A stretch of 64,000 nucleotides of DNA from Eonycteris spelaea (GCA_003508835.1 PUFA01000225.1:1054001-1118000); one strand, 5' to 3'. Counted from the first letter of the stretch, positions 47,698 to 60,314 are shown. The notes: generated by a model from the letters alone, not told the origin. Made by a program: numbers and translations.

Positions 47698-49636
47698 TAT
47701 TTTTCTAGAACTGGACCAACTTCAGAGCACTAGGCAGGAGACAGCTGCTCTTGGCCCCATATAATCCTAGCCCTGTTTTCTGCCCTCTGGACCTAGGCCC
47801 TTACCCTTGTGCTCTCAAAGAGAGGGAGGTAGACTGACTTATTTGAATTATGCATATGTCCCTTACCCAAGTATCTGGTAAACCCCACCAACCCCTCCCA
47901 TTGATCTTTTTCCAGTGGATTGTCACATCCCAAAAGAAATGAACAGTGGCCTGGTTTCCTTGTTGACCCATGTCCACTCATAGGTTTGCCAAGATCTGCA
48001 TCCTCCCTGGGCCCAGAGGACTAATTCTTTATCTCTGTTCAACCTTCATGTCTAATTTTCCCTAAGCATTACCTTCTCCAGAGCTTGCCAGGTTGGGTTC
48101 CGAGATTAGGGATGGGAACGGGTATGTAGAACATGGTTGGGAGGTCGAGGACTACCAGGGGTGTTTCACCACTGCTGTTTCTCCTGAGGACGTAATCATG
48201 TGGTCACCGTAGACTGTCACTTCCTAAAATCACTCATTCCGACACGCCGTGAAGGTCAGTTGTCCTCTTTCTTGGCTTCTGCCTTCATTCATTCATTCAT
48301 TTCATTCATTCTGCTAATACGCAGCCTCCCCAAAAGGAGGCTCTGCAGGCATGGTCTGAAACACTCATTGAGCAATATTTATCGAGTGCCTACTATGTGT
48401 TAGGGACTGTGCCAGGCACTGACTAGCTGGCGGAAAGGGAAACACAGCTCTAACCTCATCTCATCCCCAGATAAAGTCCACATGCTCCTTTCAATCTGGC
48501 AGAGAAAGTCTCTCAGTTGTTAAGTATTTTTTTTTATCACCAAGCCAGGTTCTGCCTGTGGATCTCCCTCCTGGACCCCACCTCTGTACAATGCTGACCA
48601 TAGCTAGAGCCCCCAACCCCATTGCTCAGCCAGTGTTCATTTCCTTAAATGACCTTCACCTTTCCTACCCTCCACCTCCTCACCAGGCACCCAAAAGAGG
48701 ACTCAGAATTAGAAGGCTGGACATCACCCGGCTGCCTCTACTTTCCTCTGCCTAGCACAAAATTGGGAGAACACTGGAGTCTCTGTGTCTTACCCACACA
48801 TTACTCTGAATAGATCAGAAATCTGTCCACACTCACACGTGTACAAATATGGGCATTTGGAAGCAGATTTTTTTCTAGCCTCTCTAGTCACAGCCTCCCC
48901 AGAAACCCTTTTGTCTGTCACCTAAAGGGCCCACCTCCCAGGGGAAAGCCAGGGAATGACCTTGTCTCTTACCAACACTGTGCCTCATCCCAGGAACTCA
49001 CCCTATTCCTCCATACTGTCTTTTCTGTCTCTCCGTTTCCACCCAGGCTACCTTCTGGAGGCTAGAACCTTAGAATTGGAGGGAGTTATTGAAGTTATCT
49101 AGTTGGAATTGTGTCCAACAGAGTTTATTAATACCAACCTGGGCTTGTTCCTGCTCGTCCCTCAGGCCCTCTTTCATCTTGTCCTCCACTTCCAACACAC
49201 TCGCACACAGATTCCTCTGGTCCAGGCACCAAAACCAACTCCTCTGCCCCTGAGGCTGTGCCCTGTGATCTCCAGTCACCCCTGCCCCAGTCACTCACCC
49301 CTTCCTCATCTCGAGTTCGGCCAGCTGCCCTGGAAGACTGTATAGCATCCTCCTTTGCCAGCAAGCAGGGAAGGAGGCATGCCCCTAGCCCTGAAGGTGA
49401 GCAGAGGGAGGCTTGTGGGTGAGATATAAAGAAAATGAAGTTGACTTCCATGGAAGATTCGTTCCTTTTCCCCTGATTGCACAAACTGCATGTACTTTTG
49501 GCCTGGCTGCAAGGAGCGACCTTGGTTTACTCTTGTATCCTTAAAAAGTTACAAAACTGTGTCTTAAGAGAATTATTTATAGTTACTATAACTGAATTGA
49601 CAAATGTCAACATAACTGATAAATTATATTTGGTAA

Positions 49637-49642
49637 AATAAA
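49637..49642 (+). terminator. SLC41A1: SLC41A1 polyadenylation signal (likely)
   Basis: Canonical AATAAA followed within 40 bases by GT-rich text (GGTGGTTGGTAG). It is the best candidate end of the SLC41A1 transcript. Confidence 0.55.
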
Positions 49643-49660
49643 GAGGACGTTTATTTAGGT

Positions 49661-52600
49661 GGTTGGTAGTTCCCATGTGTCTCATCAAAGACGCTTCCGC
49701 CGTTGTTTTGGGGCCCACTGTAGCCCCACCCCTCCTCTGGCACACGTGGAAAGGAGCCAAAGTGCGACAAGAAATGAAACATCTCTTAAATGCAGAGAGG
49801 CGTGGTAGAAGACCCGCATCAGTCATTCACTGAGAAGCGATGGTGCCGTGGGAGATCTTCTAGAAGCTATTGCAGTGTTGTCCCTGCCTTCCACTCGCTC
49901 ACTCAGCCTTGGGTGCGGTATCGTGCCAAGGGGTTAAGATTCCTTCTGTGTAGAGGCATACAGTCTCGTTGGGTCAAAATAATAATAGCTGTTGTTTGTT
50001 GAGTACTTACTACATGCCTTCGCTGTGCTCAACCCTTTAAGCCCTTAGAAATGGACTACAAAGGGTTTGGAGTCAGACAGGCCTGGGTTCACATCCCAGC
50101 CCTTCTGCCTGTGTTTGTGAGACCTTGGTTAAGTTATTTACCTAACTGAGCTGTAGTTTCCTCATGTGTGCTAAAACTATTTCCTAGGGTTGTTAGGAGT
50201 TGGCAATAACGTCATTTGCATAAAGCACTAAACACTGCCTAGCACACACTAAACCCCAAAATACTAAAGTGAGAGAGAAGGGAGGCCAATGGCTAGGCAA
50301 TGTCAGCGCACTGACCATAGGGTAAATCGAGGGTAGCTGTGGGAACGGGCAAATGGAAAGGACACTTAACCAAGTCTTGAGGGTCAGGAAAGTCTTGGAG
50401 GAAGCCTGGAAAATAGGAGTTCCAGAAAGTGGGAGAAGAACCTTCCTGTAGGGGGAACAAAAAGCTAAGCAGGAAGTGAGCCTGGTGCTTTTGGGAACTA
50501 CAAACGGTCCATATGATGAGTCTGGAGCGCAGAGAGTGACATGACCTTATGAGGCACATGCAGCCCCACACACTGACTCCAAAGCCTGTGCTAGGAACCA
50601 CTGTAACCCAGGACATGTCCCCCACAGGGTGCATGACAATATTATATAGCATATACTGAACACTGAGCATTACCCATCTCGTATTCAGCCTTTTTTTCAG
50701 CTTTTTGAGGTATAATTGACAAAATTATAAGGTATATAAAGTTATAAGGTGATGATTTGATATCCATACACATCAGGAAAGAACCCCCTCCCCACTGAGT
50801 AAATTAACACATCCATAACTTCACTTTTTTTTTTTTAGTGAGAATATTTAAGAAATCAGCATTTTATCACAAGCCTGGGCTCTAGTACTAACTCTTTGAA
50901 GCAACAATATGTTAATAAGTCTATTAAGGGTTAATGGAAAGAGGATAATTGCATGCTAATTATTATTTGCATGTTTTAATATAAAGTATATTGTACCGTG
51001 CGGTATACTTTTAAGTAATAATGGCCTCATTTACAACTTTAATATCTCTAATAACTGCAAAGTAGATGTTATCACCGTTTGAGGGAGAAACTGAGGCACA
51101 GAGGGACTAAATGTCTTGCCCAAGGTCATATATTCACACCCAGGTTTCTCTTAGCCCAATTCCTTCCCACCATGCCTGCAGCGGGATAAAACAGCTGGCC
51201 AAGGGGCCCCTGTACAGAGAATACAAAAATATTCCTAAAATAATCACAAATACGGTGCCTATCATCTTAGTTTTGCTCATGAGACACCTTACATTAGTGC
51301 AAAATGTTAATTACCTACTGAAATAGATAGTATCTTCCAGTGGACATTCAAAAGCATGCCTCCCTGTTGCCAGTTTATCTTTGATGATATTTTTGCAACA
51401 TAATCACAGACAATACAACCAATCCTGAGATCAGCCAGCTGACAGTCTCCTCAAGTTTACTGTCTCCCTCAGCTAAGATTCAGAGACTGAATAAAGCACA
51501 GTATAGTGCGGTTTACTGTACTATATGGTATTTCATTGCATTAATTATAAAATCTTTTAATGTGGCTTCCAAGAAAATGTCTGGCTTGGAAAATTCTTAA
51601 AAGATTTTTAAAACTAGAAAGAAAAAAATTGCAGAGAAGTCAGGACAGTATGGCCAGCCAAAAAGAAATTTTAAATATAATTTGAAAACTTTTATGGCTA
51701 TATTCATGTTTAGTTTAGTGTGGGTAACTAATGGTATCTAGCTATTGGTCATTAAAAACAAAAAGTTAAATGAAATATAATTCCAAGTAAGTTTAAATAT
51801 GGCATTCGGTACATGGCGTAAATTCCCTTTATTGAACTAGTTAGAACAAATTTCTTATTTTGAACGTTATAGAAATTATTTTTCAGGGGGAAGGGAGAAG
51901 GGAGACAGGAGACGGGTTAAAGGGGGTCAAATATGTGGTGACAGGAAAAAAAATCTAACCATGGGAGGTGAACACACAGTGTAAATATATTATGCCTGAC
52001 TGTTAAAATGTACAACTGAAACTTATTGGATTTCATTAACCAATATCACCATTAAAAAAATAATAATTAATTTAAAAAAATTTTTTTAAAGAAGTTATCT
52101 TCTCTGAGCTCCTATCAAAGAAATGTTGGACAAATAGATAGAGAACATTGCTTTATGGGAGCTCCAAATTCTGGCCTGCCTGAGACACCCACATGTTTAT
52201 CTGTCTTTGACTACCAGACTGTCATGTGTGTGACTTTCAAGTACATTACCTAAGTGTTGAGTAACTCACATTATTCAGAAATGACATATTTGGTATGTAA
52301 GAGTTTGAAATCCATGGGAAGAAACTAAAGCTTTCAGAAGATATATGACCTGCCCCAGGTGTCAAACATTGAATAATAACTAAGGCCTCTTGATCACCAG
52401 GCCATAAACCAAACTCCCCTTCCATATAAGTTCAGGAAGGTTGGGGGGGGGGATGTCAGCATTGCCCGAGTTCTTGGGCCACTCCCAAGCCAGGAGCATA
52501 GCCACTGGTCATTCTTCCTCATAACTGCCATGCGATGGAGGACAAAACCATGTATCATGTGCCCACATGCAAGTCCGTGTTCTCTATCTCTTGCTTTGCT

Positions 52601-52759
52601 TAGCATCTAGGTTCTCTTTCCTGCAGTGGGTCAAAGCTGGCAGCCAGAATCCTCTGGGACACCCCAGGGCCTTACTAGAATTCTCTTCCTCCAGCTGGGC
52701 ACGACTGCCAGGCTGCCTTCTCCAATCAAGGCAGACTCTTATTTTTGTTTTTAAATGCC
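49661..52759. other. Intergenic, SLC41A1 to RAB29, first part
   Basis: A MIR lies at about 50055-50260 (GACAGGCCTGGGTTCACATC, TCCTCATGTGTG). An L2-like tract follows at 50280-50570, a short reverse L1 at about 50690-50860 (TTTTTGAGGTATAATTGACA) and a MIR core at 51050-51130. An L1 3' end on the + strand covers about 51830-52085 (TGTACAACTGAAACTTATTG). 52090-52760 is unique. Confidence 0.5.
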
Positions 52760-53880
52760 AGTTTATTTTTTTCATACTATATACACATAATTTTTTTAAA
52801 CATTTTATTTTTTTATTTCCCCCCACCCCTTCAGGTAACCACTAGTCCATTGTCCATGTCCTTGAATCTTTGTTTGTTTGTCCTGTTCCTTTGTTGCTTT
52901 TGGGTTTATATCCCACATATGTGATATCATGTTTTTCTGTTTGGCTTATTTCACTTAGTATGATTATTTCAAGGTCCATCCACGTTGTTGCAAATGGCAC
53001 TATTTCATCTCTTCTCTATGGCTGAGTAATATTCCGTTGTATATATGTACCACAGCTTCTTTAACCAATCATCTGTTGTAGGACACTTCAGTTGCTACCG
53101 TGTCCTGGCCACTGTAAATAATGCTGCTATGAACATCGGTGTGCAAATATCTTTTTGAATATGAGTATTCAAGTCTTTGGGTAAATACCCAGTAGAGGGA
53201 TTGCTGGGTCATATGGTAGGTCAATTCTTAGTTTTTCGAGGAACCTCTATACCACTTTCCATAGTGGCCATACCAATTTGCAATCCCACCAGCAGTGTAT
53301 GAGGGTTCCTATTTCTCCACATCCTCTCCAACATTTGTTATTACTTGCCTGTTGATTATAGCCATTCTAACAGGTATGAGATGGTATCTTGTGGTTTTGA
53401 TTTGCATTTCTCTCATAGCTAGCGATGTAGAGCATCTTTTCATGTAGTTGTTGGCCATTTGTATGTCCTCTAAGGAGAAGTGTCTTTTCAGGTCTTCTGC
53501 CCATTTTTTGACTGGATAATTTGTTTTTGTTGTTATTAAGTCATATGAGTTCTTTCTATATTTTGGATATTAGGCACTTCTTGGAGGTGTCGCTTGCAAA
53601 TATATTTTCCCATTCGGATGGTTGTCTCTTTACCTTGTTGACGGTTTCTTTTACTGAGCAGAAGCGTTTTAGTTTGATGTAGTCCTATTGATTTATTTTT
53701 GCTCGTACTTCCCTTGCCTTTGAGGTCAAATTCATAAAACACTCTTTAAACCCAAGGTCCTTGAGTTTATATCCTATGTTTTCTTCTAGGCATTTTATTG
53801 TTTCAGGTCTTATATTCAGGTCCTTAATCCATTTTGAGTTAATTTTGGTGTGTGGTAATATACAACAGGGAAGACTCTTC
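52760..53880 (-). mobile_element. L1 LINE 3' part, reverse orientation
   Basis: Reverse-complement L1 ORF2 and 3' UTR: CCTTCAGGTAACCACTAG, TAAATACCCAGTAGAGGGAT, TTTGCAATCCCACCAGCAGT, ending near TTAATCCATTTTGAGTTAAT. The minus-strand open frame at 53536-53742 is a piece of broken ORF2. Confidence 0.85.
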
Positions 53881-53958
53881 TTTTGACCTCAATAAATAAG
53901 AATCCTGATGTCCACTTTTGGAATGAGGAAGCTCTTAGAAAGAGGATGCTGTACTCTT

Positions 53959-54065
53959 TTTTTTTAATTATTTATTTTTTTATGGTACCATTGGTTAACA
54001 AAATCCAATAAGTTTCAGCTGTACACTTTAACAGTAAGACATATATATATTTACACTGTGTGTTC
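53959..54065 (-). mobile_element. Severely 5'-truncated L1 insertion with 16-bp target duplication
   Basis: A poly-T start (the A-tail on the other strand) leads into the L1 terminal sequence. AGGATGCTGTACTCTT flanks both sides exactly (53943-53958 and 54066-54081). The intact duplication marks this as a comparatively recent insertion. Confidence 0.88.
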
Positions 54066-54508
54066 AGGATGCTGTACTCTTGTTCTGGGTAGTCTCCCTA
54101 GCCTGCTCATGCAGCTTAATTTAAAAAAATAATAGCCACTAAGCATTAGAGGTAGACAAACATAGATTTGAATCCCAGCTCTGTCAGCTGATGGCCATAA
54201 TTAGTCTCTGCTGATCCCCAGTTGCCCCATCTGTTGAATGGGACAGTAATACCTTCTCAGTGGGGCTATTGGGCATGCAGAAGATTCAGTAAACAGAAGC
54301 CTTTATTATTATTTTATAATGTTGATTGAATTAGTGGTGGTAGTAAAATGAGAAGAGAAATACTCAAAACATACAGTTTGGGATGATATGAAGGAACTAG
54401 TGCGTGAAGAAGTGAACGGACCCCGACTTACCCTGGTTTTACTTCTTGGTGACATCAGTGCAGCTGAAGTTGGACAAAGCTGTGCCATGTGGACCAGCCA
54501 GCTTCACA

Positions 54509-54537
54509 GATAGGTCTATTTGGGGTGAATGTACTAC
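54509..54537 (+). repeat. Perfect 29-bp inverted repeat, left arm
   Basis: The arm begins GATAGGTCTATTTGGG and its exact reverse complement is at 55424-55452. The match stops abruptly at both ends. No target duplication flanks the pair. Confidence 0.9.
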
Positions 54538-55423
54538 GACCCTGTGCCTAGCCTCACCCTCAGGGCTCAGAAATTCCATCCTACCCAGAAATCATCTTAG
54601 GGAGGCTGACTTAGAGACACAACTCAAAGAGGCCTGTGAAAAGGCCACATGCGAGGGACTCGACAGATGTGTCAGCCTAACCAGCACATTCACTCCCTGG
54701 AAGCAAGCTACATGGGAGGGCAGGTGATCAGAAGGTATCCAGAGAGTTTAGAATCCAGAGAAGTTAGTTTTACAACTTGAAAATAGAATGGCTTAGGCCT
54801 TATTAGTTGGCTGCATGAGTTTCCACAATTTCCTATAAGACTCTAATCTCTGCCAGACAGTGCCCAGAGGTATGGCCAGTGTTCCCTCAGCACCTCCTTT
54901 CTTCGCCTCTAAGGCTGACCAACTCCCCTTCATATCAACGCATTCCTTCTTTAGATATGTTTATACCTTCAGTCAGTCCAGCCTCCTGTCTGGGAACCTT
55001 TCATTACATATTGATTTCGTTTAACTCTGAGAAAGCTAGGAAGACAATGGTATTTCCAAGTTCTTGGTGGAAGGGTGGGGATTTTGGGGGGCAACTAAAA
55101 TGCCTATTGCTACAATAATTTCTGCCTTCCTCCCCTCTTACAGAGTTAAAAAGACATAGGAAATCAGAACAGGATCATCTGTGCTGGAAGGGAACGCCTT
55201 CATTTTATAGATGTGACTGTCCCAGTGCCACATAGACAGTGAGACCACACACTCAGTTTCTTAACCCAAAATTTCCCCTCTAGCTTCTGCTTTTCCCTAT
55301 TTTTTCACCTGGTCCTTATTTGGGGTGGAAAGGAGAATATCCATGAAAGGAGGCAAATGTGGCGACAAAAGCAGTGAAAACTATAGTTCAGTGTTTTTCC
55401 TAGGCGCTCCCAGGCTAAGAAGT

Positions 55424-55452
55424 GTAGTACATTCACCCCAAATAGACCTATC
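55424..55452 (-). repeat. Perfect 29-bp inverted repeat, right arm
   Basis: Exact reverse complement of 54509-54537, separated from it by 886 bases of unrelated sequence. Confidence 0.9.
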
Positions 55453-56122
55453 CTCTTGGGCATACGCCCACAGAGGAGTGATCAGCAACTTGCTCTGTGA
55501 GCCTGCCAGTCTCTCTCCCTGTAGAGGGTTTCCTGGGGCACCTTGCTGCTGAGCCTTCCAGCTGAATGCTTAGCTGGGTCACAGGCATTTCACCAAGCTG
55601 CTTCTTGTGCCCATAGCAATCACCAAAAAGTTGAGATTATTAAAATGAGCCTGGAGTCTGGGGCTGAGAGACAGCTGTAGCCCCATGGCCTCGCCCTTCC
55701 CTAGGTCCATCCCTCTCCTCCATGCTGCCAGGCCACTGGCTGTGTCACTTCAGTCTCCCTTTCATGTTACAAAGCATTTTTCCACTGTGTTCCCAGCACA
55801 GTGATGGAGGCTCTGAAGATTCAATGAACTCTTTTCTGTTTGAAGTCAAGCTCCCAAGTCCTTAGGAGATTGCTGGCCGAGATCATTCCTTTAATAAGTG
55901 TGCATTGAATTCATACTGTAGGCATGACCAACAGCCACCTGAAATTAGTGGTGTAATAAGGTATATACCACATCCTCTGCAAAGGGTTCTAATTTTGAGG
56001 AAAAAATCAAGATAATGCAGGATGTGGGACTTTCTTCAAGACAATGGCATGGACTCTTTGAAAAGGAATTTAATATTATGAAAAACAATAAAAGGGGGGA
56101 GAGATTATTACAGACAGATGCC

Positions 56123-56312
56123 ATCCAATAGAACTGTCTGTGGTGATGGAAATAGCCTGTACCTGAGCTCTTCAATATAATAGTGGCAATTGAGCACTTG
56201 AAATGTGGTCAGTGCTAATGAGCTGATTTTTAAATTTATTTAACTTTAATTAATTGAAATAACCACATGTGGCTACTGGCTCCTGTATTGGACATAGCAT
56301 AGTTCTAGGTTT
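56123..56312 (+). mobile_element. hAT-Charlie MER-type DNA transposon
   Basis: The core TTGAGCACTTGAAATGTGG, then TTTAACTTTAATTAATTGAA and CCACATGTGGCTACTGGCTC, is the recognisable text of a common non-autonomous hAT-Charlie element. The ends (CCAATAGAACTGT and GTATTGGACA) are roughly inverted. Confidence 0.7.
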
Positions 56313-57134
56313 AAAAAGACTAAAGAAGTAAAACAACCAAATGCAATGCATGAACTTTGTATTCTGGATGTGGGTATGAGAAAAAAACTATTTCGAGGGC
56401 TATAGATAAATGTAAATTTAGACTGTTTATATTATTGAGCTAAAGTTAATTTTCTTAAGTGTGATAATGGTATTTTGGTTTTGTAAGAGAATTTTATTAT
56501 TAGGAGCTGTGTGCTGAAATATTTAGGGATGAAGTGTGTGCTACTTACTTTCAAATGGTTCAGGACACACAGAGACAAAGCAGACATGGCAAAATGTTAG
56601 TAACTGAAATCCAGCTGAAGGACATACTAGTGTGCACTATACTCTTCTTTTAACTCTTCTATGGATTTGAAATTTTTAAAAATAAAAAGTGGAAAGTAAA
56701 AAGGAGAGAGGTGGACACTTATAAGAAGTATGACAATAGCAGAGCAAGGCTGACCACTTTCCCTGACTTCCAAAAAACTGTGTTCTAAGTATGTATGTGC
56801 GTATTAGTTGTTTGGCACTCTGAGGAGCTTTTCCTCTCTTACTTATAACTGTCTCTCTGGGAAACCACAACTTACTGTAGAAGAAATACACCCACACTTT
56901 GTTGAGAGGAGAGAATTCCCCTTTGAGAGCAAGATAATTCAACTTTGAGATAAAAATGATTAGGCAGGATGGGGCCAGGGCATAGAAAGTTTTGGACACC
57001 AGCTCAGGGAAGTTGGCCAGTTTGGGGATAGTTGATAGACAATAAAAGAACAAACAATGATGTTTTAGGGAAACCATCCTGACCAATTGTGTAGGATGAA
57101 TTAAGATAAAAGGAACTAGAATCAGGGAGACCAA

Positions 57135-57840
57135 TAAACAATTATTCATACACCACTGGTGGAGCTATAAATTGGTACAACCTCTATAGAAAACAGTTTG
57201 AATTTTCCTCAAAAAACTAAGAATTGAATTACCATATGATCCAACAATCCTTCCTCTGGGTATTTACCTAATAAAACTAAAAACATTAATCCACAAAGAT
57301 ATATGCACTCTGATGTTCATAGCAATGTTATTCACTATAGCCAGGACATGGAAGCAACCAAAGTGTCCTGTCATAGATGATTGGATAAAGAAGATGTAGT
57401 ACATTCATGCAATGGAATATTACTCAGGTATAAGAAAAGATGAAATACTGCCATTTGCGATGATATGGGTGGATCTTGAGATAATCACACTAAGTGAAAT
57501 AAATCAGAGAGAAAAAGTTGAAAACCACAAGATATCACTCATATGTGGGATATAAATCTAAAAGCACCAAACAACCATGACATACAAATAGAGGCTCATG
57601 GACATGGACAGTAGATTAGAGGTTACCACAGGGAAGGAGTGGGGGGAAAGGTAGACAGGGGTCAAGGGGTCAATTATTTGGTGAAGAGGAAATCTAACTA
57701 TGGGTAATGAACAAACAATGCAATATATATATATGTGACATACCACTGAATTGTACACTTGAAACTTATTGGAGTTTGTTGATCAATGTCATCACAATAA
57801 TTTTTAATAAAAAAATAATAAATAAATAAATAAACAGGTT
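57135..57840 (+). mobile_element. L1 3' end with A-rich tail
   Basis: Sense L1: ACCATATGATCCAACAATCC, CATGCAATGGAATATTACTC, GAATTGTACACTTGAAACTT, then an (AATA)-rich tail at about 57808-57835. 5'-truncated. Confidence 0.85.
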
Positions 57841-58039
57841 ATTGAAGATCCAAGTGTGAAATAATGAAAGCCTGAACTAGCAAAATGGCACTGGATGTGA
57901 AGCAGAAAGGATAGGTGGGAGAAATGTTTTTGAAGGCAGAATCAGTCAGATGTAGTGACTGACTTTTTAAAAGGCAGGGAGCTGTAAAGGGAAGTGCATA
58001 AAAGGAAATGTTAATAATTCTCAAGGTCTGCAATAGAAA

Positions 58040-58870
58040 AAAAAAACTATTAATGTGATCAAAAAATTAGCTAAACATTTGAATATTATCTCCAAAGAAG
58101 ACATACAAATGGCCAACAGGTATATAAAAAAATATTCAACATCACTAACCATCAGGGAAATACAAGGCAAAACCACAATGAAATATCACTTCATGCCTGC
58201 CAGGAAGCTATTATCAAAAAAAAAAAAAATTAAAAGTAAAGTGTTGGTGAGGATATGGAAAAATTGGAACCCTTGCACACTGTTGGTGGGAATGCAAAAT
58301 GTGTCACCACGATGGAAAACAGTATGGAGAGTCCTTTAAAAATTAAAAATAGAACTACCATATGATCTAGCAATCCCACTTCCAGGCATTTATCTAAGAG
58401 AACGGAAATCAGGATCTTGAAAAAAAATTAGTGCTCTTGAGTTTATTTCAGCACCACTCACAATAGCCAAGGTATGTCCATCAACAGATGGACACATAAA
58501 GAAAAATGATATATGCATACAATGAAATATTATTCAGCCTTTAAAAAGAAGCAAATTCTGCAATGAGCAAAAACATGGATGAACTTCAAGGACATTACAC
58601 TAAGTGAAACAACCAAGTTACAGAAAGACAACTACTGCATGATTCTACTTAGATGAGGTATCTAAAACAGTCAACTTTATAGAATCAAAGAATGGAATAG
58701 TGGTTGTCAAGCAGTAGGGGAGGGAGAAATGAGGAGTTACTAATCAATAGGCATATGTTTCAGTTAAGCAAGATGAATAAATTCTGGAGATCTGCTGTAC
58801 AATATTGTACTAATTTGCACGCTTAACTTTGTATATTTTTTATATTGTATCACACACTTGCAAGTGTGTT
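58040..58870 (+). mobile_element. L1 3' fragment
   Basis: Sense L1: GAAGACATACAAATGGCCAA, CATGCCTGCCAGGAAGC, ACCATATGATCTAGCAATCC, ending near TTGTATCACACACTTG. It follows the previous L1 at 200 bases and is a separate insertion. Confidence 0.8.
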
Positions 58871-59303
58871 AATAGGGTAGACTTCATGTTAAGAAATCAA
58901 GAAGCTGAAAAAAGGAGCTCTTTCATGGTGATATGGTGAGAGGCAGGCTGTGGCAGGACTTTCAAGTGGTGGTGCCTTGATGGCAGTTGAATATACCTGA
59001 TTGGCTATAAAGATATAAAAAATTTTCAAGACTCGGAGAGACATTCGAGGCCAAGGCAATTCACTAAAGTTAAAGAGTTTAAAGAATGATCAGCTAAGAG
59101 TAAAGTCTAAGGAAATATTTAGGGGGTGATGGGATGGAAAGAAACCATGAAAGAAAACGGATAGTCAGAGAGGTAGAGGGAAAACAAGAAAGAACAGAAG
59201 CCATGTGAGAAACAAACTCAAGGAGTGGTCAACCATGTCAAAGCCAGAAATAGATGAAAGACCATTGGAATGAGGTTTGAGACATCTTAGAAGATAAGTA
59301 GCC

Positions 59304-59346
59304 GGTTTTTTATGGAGCTAAGTTTAAAAATTATTCCACAAATTCT
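59304..59346 (+). repeat. Perfect 43-bp inverted repeat, left arm
   Basis: The arm starts GGTTTTTTATGGAGCTAAG and is the exact reverse complement of 60010-60052. Spacer 663 bases. The match ends sharply on both sides. Confidence 0.92.
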
Positions 59347-60009
59347 CCCTGACCTGGGTAACAAACATTTTGGGCTGAGTGAGTTGTGAACCGAGCTGAT
59401 GTTTCTTCCCCACAGAATGTAACTAGTAGCCTCTCTATCAGCAAACTCAGGCAGGGCTGTTTTCCCACACCCTGCTGCTTTCTCTTTTATTCCTGAGAAA
59501 AGCAAAGCTTATTTTGCTTGCCATGAAGCTCATGTCACCTTAACTCTTACCTAAAGGACAGGCAGGTCAGAAAAGTTATAGGCTGAAAAAATTTTAATTA
59601 TTTGCAAAACTGTAGTTTAATTATTATTCATGAACAAACAGCAGCAACAAATGGAAGAGGACTCCCAGGGTCCTCCAAGTAGTTTCCAGCTCAAATGATA
59701 TAGAGTAGTGTAACTAGACTAGGGATTGTGGAAGTGAGATTGAGGACTGTCTCTTGTTTTCTATCCTTACTACTGTAGCTAGTTATTAAATGTTAATAAC
59801 TAACATTTAACAGCATAGGTTTTTGTAAGGGTCAGTCTCTTGAAGCGTTCCTGAGCTTGACTGATGTTGGAGTCATGGGGGAAATATGAGTAGGCTTTTA
59901 TCATGTTCACAAGATACTACTTTTGTGTACCTAATTGAAAAAATAGGAAATGGACTTCACTTGGAACATGAGGAATGAGGTTTGAGCTTTCATTAGTGGA
60001 ATAATTTAT

Positions 60010-60052
60010 AGAATTTGTGGAATAATTTTTAAACTTAGCTCCATAAAAAACC
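60010..60052 (-). repeat. Perfect 43-bp inverted repeat, right arm
   Basis: Ends CTTAGCTCCATAAAAAACC. A direct 15-bp repeat GGAATGAGGTTTGAG also accompanies the pair (59267-59281 and 59972-59986). It lies about 180 bases upstream of the RAB29 promoter motifs. Confidence 0.92.
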
Positions 60053-60231
60053 TTTAAAGACAATGAGAAATCCATCTGTGGACAGATTTAGGCAGGCGAG
60101 ATCATATAGAACAAATCGCTTCTGAAGGAGCTTTCCTATTCCAGAATTATTTTAAAATAAGAGTTCGAATGGTTGAAGGTGTTCGAAAGCCTTGAAACTA
60201 TGTACGTTTTTAAAAAAAAAATACTGCATGA

Positions 60232-60250
60232 ACTACAGTTCCCAGGAGGC
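60232..60250 (+). promoter_or_regulatory. ZNF143/SBS-type promoter motif
   Basis: ACTACAGTTCCCAGGAGGC fits the established ACTACANNTCCCA..GC pattern. Confidence 0.7.
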
Positions 60251-60299
60251 ATCTCGAGAGAGTCTGTGCACTCGGCTGAGTCTCTTCGCCACGAGGTAA

Positions 60300-60314
60300 G
60301 CTGGGAAATGTAGT
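60300..60314 (-). promoter_or_regulatory. Second, opposed ZNF143/SBS-type motif
   Basis: GCTGGGAAATGTAGT is the reverse complement of ACTACATTTCCCAGC. Its distance from the first motif is about 50 bases. Confidence 0.65.

Larger units (their letters stand above)
47272..49660 (+). other. SLC41A1: SLC41A1 3' UTR
   Basis: About 2.4 kb follow the stop, ending near the AATAAA at 49637-49642. Inside are an (AC)n array (47676-47697), a CATT-repeat plus L2/MIR-like piece (about 48285-48420) and otherwise unique sequence. The length is in the range expected for this gene, but the 3' end is inferred. Confidence 0.6.
54082..57134. other. Intergenic, middle part
   Basis: A MIR lies at about 54140-54300 (TTTGAATCCCAGCTCTGTCA). 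A perfect inverted repeat pair (54509-54537 and 55424-55452) and a hAT element at 56123-56312 are listed separately. Otherwise unique, without a supported gene. Confidence 0.5.

Noticed and set aside
57120..57850. Target duplication around the L1 3' end at 57135-57840
   Set aside because: AATAAACA occurs on both sides, but it is short and part of an AATA-rich tail, so it is not convincing.
59304..60052. Classical DNA transposon with 43-bp terminal repeats
   Set aside because: No TA, TTAA or 8-bp target duplication flanks the arms, and the ends do not match known mammalian families. Kept only as an alternative.
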